A DNA stretch of 7,542 nucleotides from Pseudaestuariivita sp. (lineage in GTDB: Bacteria; Pseudomonadota; Alphaproteobacteria; Rhodobacterales; Rhodobacteraceae). Under the pieces are notes generated by a model. That model worked only from the letters and a program-made list of their open reading frames with translations, had not been told where the DNA came from and searched no databases. Location of the stretch: contig JAHDCH010000124.1 in the NCBI GenBank assembly GCA_020629995.1, positions 1 to 7,542 on the forward strand, in the 5' to 3' direction. Numbering within the stretch: position 1 is the first letter of the stretch; the number at the start of each line of letters is the position of its first letter. Below, in pieces: positions 7,174-7,542 of this stretch. The translations under genes and the position numbers were made by a program.

Positions 7174-7270
7174 GATGTGCGTAAACTGACATTGTAACGC
7201 AGGGGAAAGCCTCTATCTCCCCCCGCAATTGCCCACGCCGCGCCCCGCGCGATTCGAAAGGCCCGAACTT

Positions 7271-7542
7271 ATGCGTTTGCTTCCCGTGCTGACCGCGCTT
7301 CTGGTGACAGCGGTTCTGTATCTCCTCATCCTGGAACGGGACACCTTGCTGGCCTTTGCCCGGGGCGAAGACGCCAGTGTCGAGGACGTACTGGACGGCC
7401 CCAACCAGGCCAATGCGACCGAGCAGGCCACCCCGGTCGCGGTTGCAGATGCGGCGCGAGGAGACCGCGAAAAGGTGCGCGTGATCGCCCGCGCCTCGGT
7501 CGCGCAGGAAGTCGACAGCGCCGTGATCCTGCGGGGCGAGAC
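7271..7542 (+). CDS. Probable RND efflux periplasmic adaptor (membrane fusion protein), N-terminal part (3' partial)
   Basis: The frame runs open from ATG 7271 through the window end, giving 90 codons. A GAAAGG Shine-Dalgarno sits at 7256-7261, 9 bases upstream. Residues about 3-21 (LLPVLTALLVTAVLYLLIL) form an uncleaved-looking N-terminal membrane anchor, and there is no lipobox Cys. Next comes LERDTLLAFARGED, then an Ala/Asp/Glu-rich linker to about residue 62. The segment KVRVIARASVAQEVDSAVILRGE resembles the first beta-strands of RND/HlyD adaptors, where a phrase like 'ILRGxTEAxR' opens the barrel and lipoyl region. Such adaptors join an inner-membrane RND pump to an outer-membrane channel, and the pump gene is usually next downstream. 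The diagnostic lipoyl and hairpin domains are beyond the window, so the family call rests on the N-terminus and general resemblance. The gene is divergent from the yfgM-like gene. Confidence 0.68.
   Translation, partial: MRLLPVLTALLVTAVLYLLILERDTLLAFARGEDASVEDVLDGPNQANATEQATPVAVADAARGDREKVRVIARASVAQEVDSAVILRGE

Larger units (their letters stand above)
7019..7270. promoter_or_regulatory. Divergent intergenic region between yfgM-like and adaptor genes
   Basis: This 252-base non-coding stretch must hold the promoters of the minus-strand yfgM-bamB-der cluster and the plus-strand adaptor gene. The half near the yfgM-like gene is GC-rich. The stretch 7137-7200 is noticeably more AT-rich than its surroundings, as expected of a promoter core. 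It contains two inverted repeats, listed separately, and two perfect minus-strand TTGACA hexamers (7121-7116 and 7154-7149). I see no small ORF with a convincing ribosome binding site here and no riboswitch-like fold. Confidence 0.7.

Noticed and set aside
7182..7195. TAAACT and CATTGT as -10 elements for the adaptor gene
   Set aside because: Neither has a good -35 at 16-18 bases. TTGGTT (7166-7171) is 18 bases from CATTGT, but both hexamers match the consensus poorly, so I do not place a plus-strand promoter.

Overview
The window is GC-rich and gene-dense and looks like a chromosomal segment from an alphaproteobacterium, most likely a Rhodobacteraceae (Roseobacter-group) member. That placement is inferred from base composition, protein style and gene neighbourhood, not from a marker gene. 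Two genes run off the edges, three are complete, and there is one substantial intergenic region. I see no RNA gene, insertion sequence, CRISPR array, integration site or other sign of recent transfer.

Layout: (1) 1-3390, plus strand: the C-terminal 1129 residues of a very large cell-envelope protein. It has Ig-like and small beta domains, a conserved middle module, then a long outer-membrane beta-barrel ending in phenylalanine. Its start and signal peptide lie upstream of the window. (2) 3398-7018, minus strand: three genes in transcription order, a YfgM-like single-span membrane protein, the lipoprotein BamB and the double GTPase Der. This is the order known from the yfgM-bamB-der cluster of Escherichia coli. 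(3) 7019-7270: a 252-base divergent promoter region with two inverted repeats, 54 bp apart centre to centre, whose arms are each separated by four bases. (4) 7271-7542, plus strand: the first 90 codons of a probable periplasmic adaptor (membrane fusion protein) of an RND-type efflux pump.

The minus-strand cluster joins envelope and translation housekeeping. YfgM works at the Sec translocon and with periplasmic chaperones, BamB is part of the complex that inserts outer-membrane barrels, and Der matures the 50S ribosomal subunit. The large barrel protein converging on der is a likely client of the Bam machinery, as is any outer-membrane protein, but nothing here shows a specific link. The adaptor gene is probably the start of a separately regulated efflux operon.

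Most of the window is ordinary conserved chromosome. The least understood parts are the large outer-membrane protein, whose family I recognise by its motifs but whose function I cannot name, and the paired inverted repeats in the divergent promoter region. I found no convincing evidence of a new multi-gene system in these 7.5 kb.
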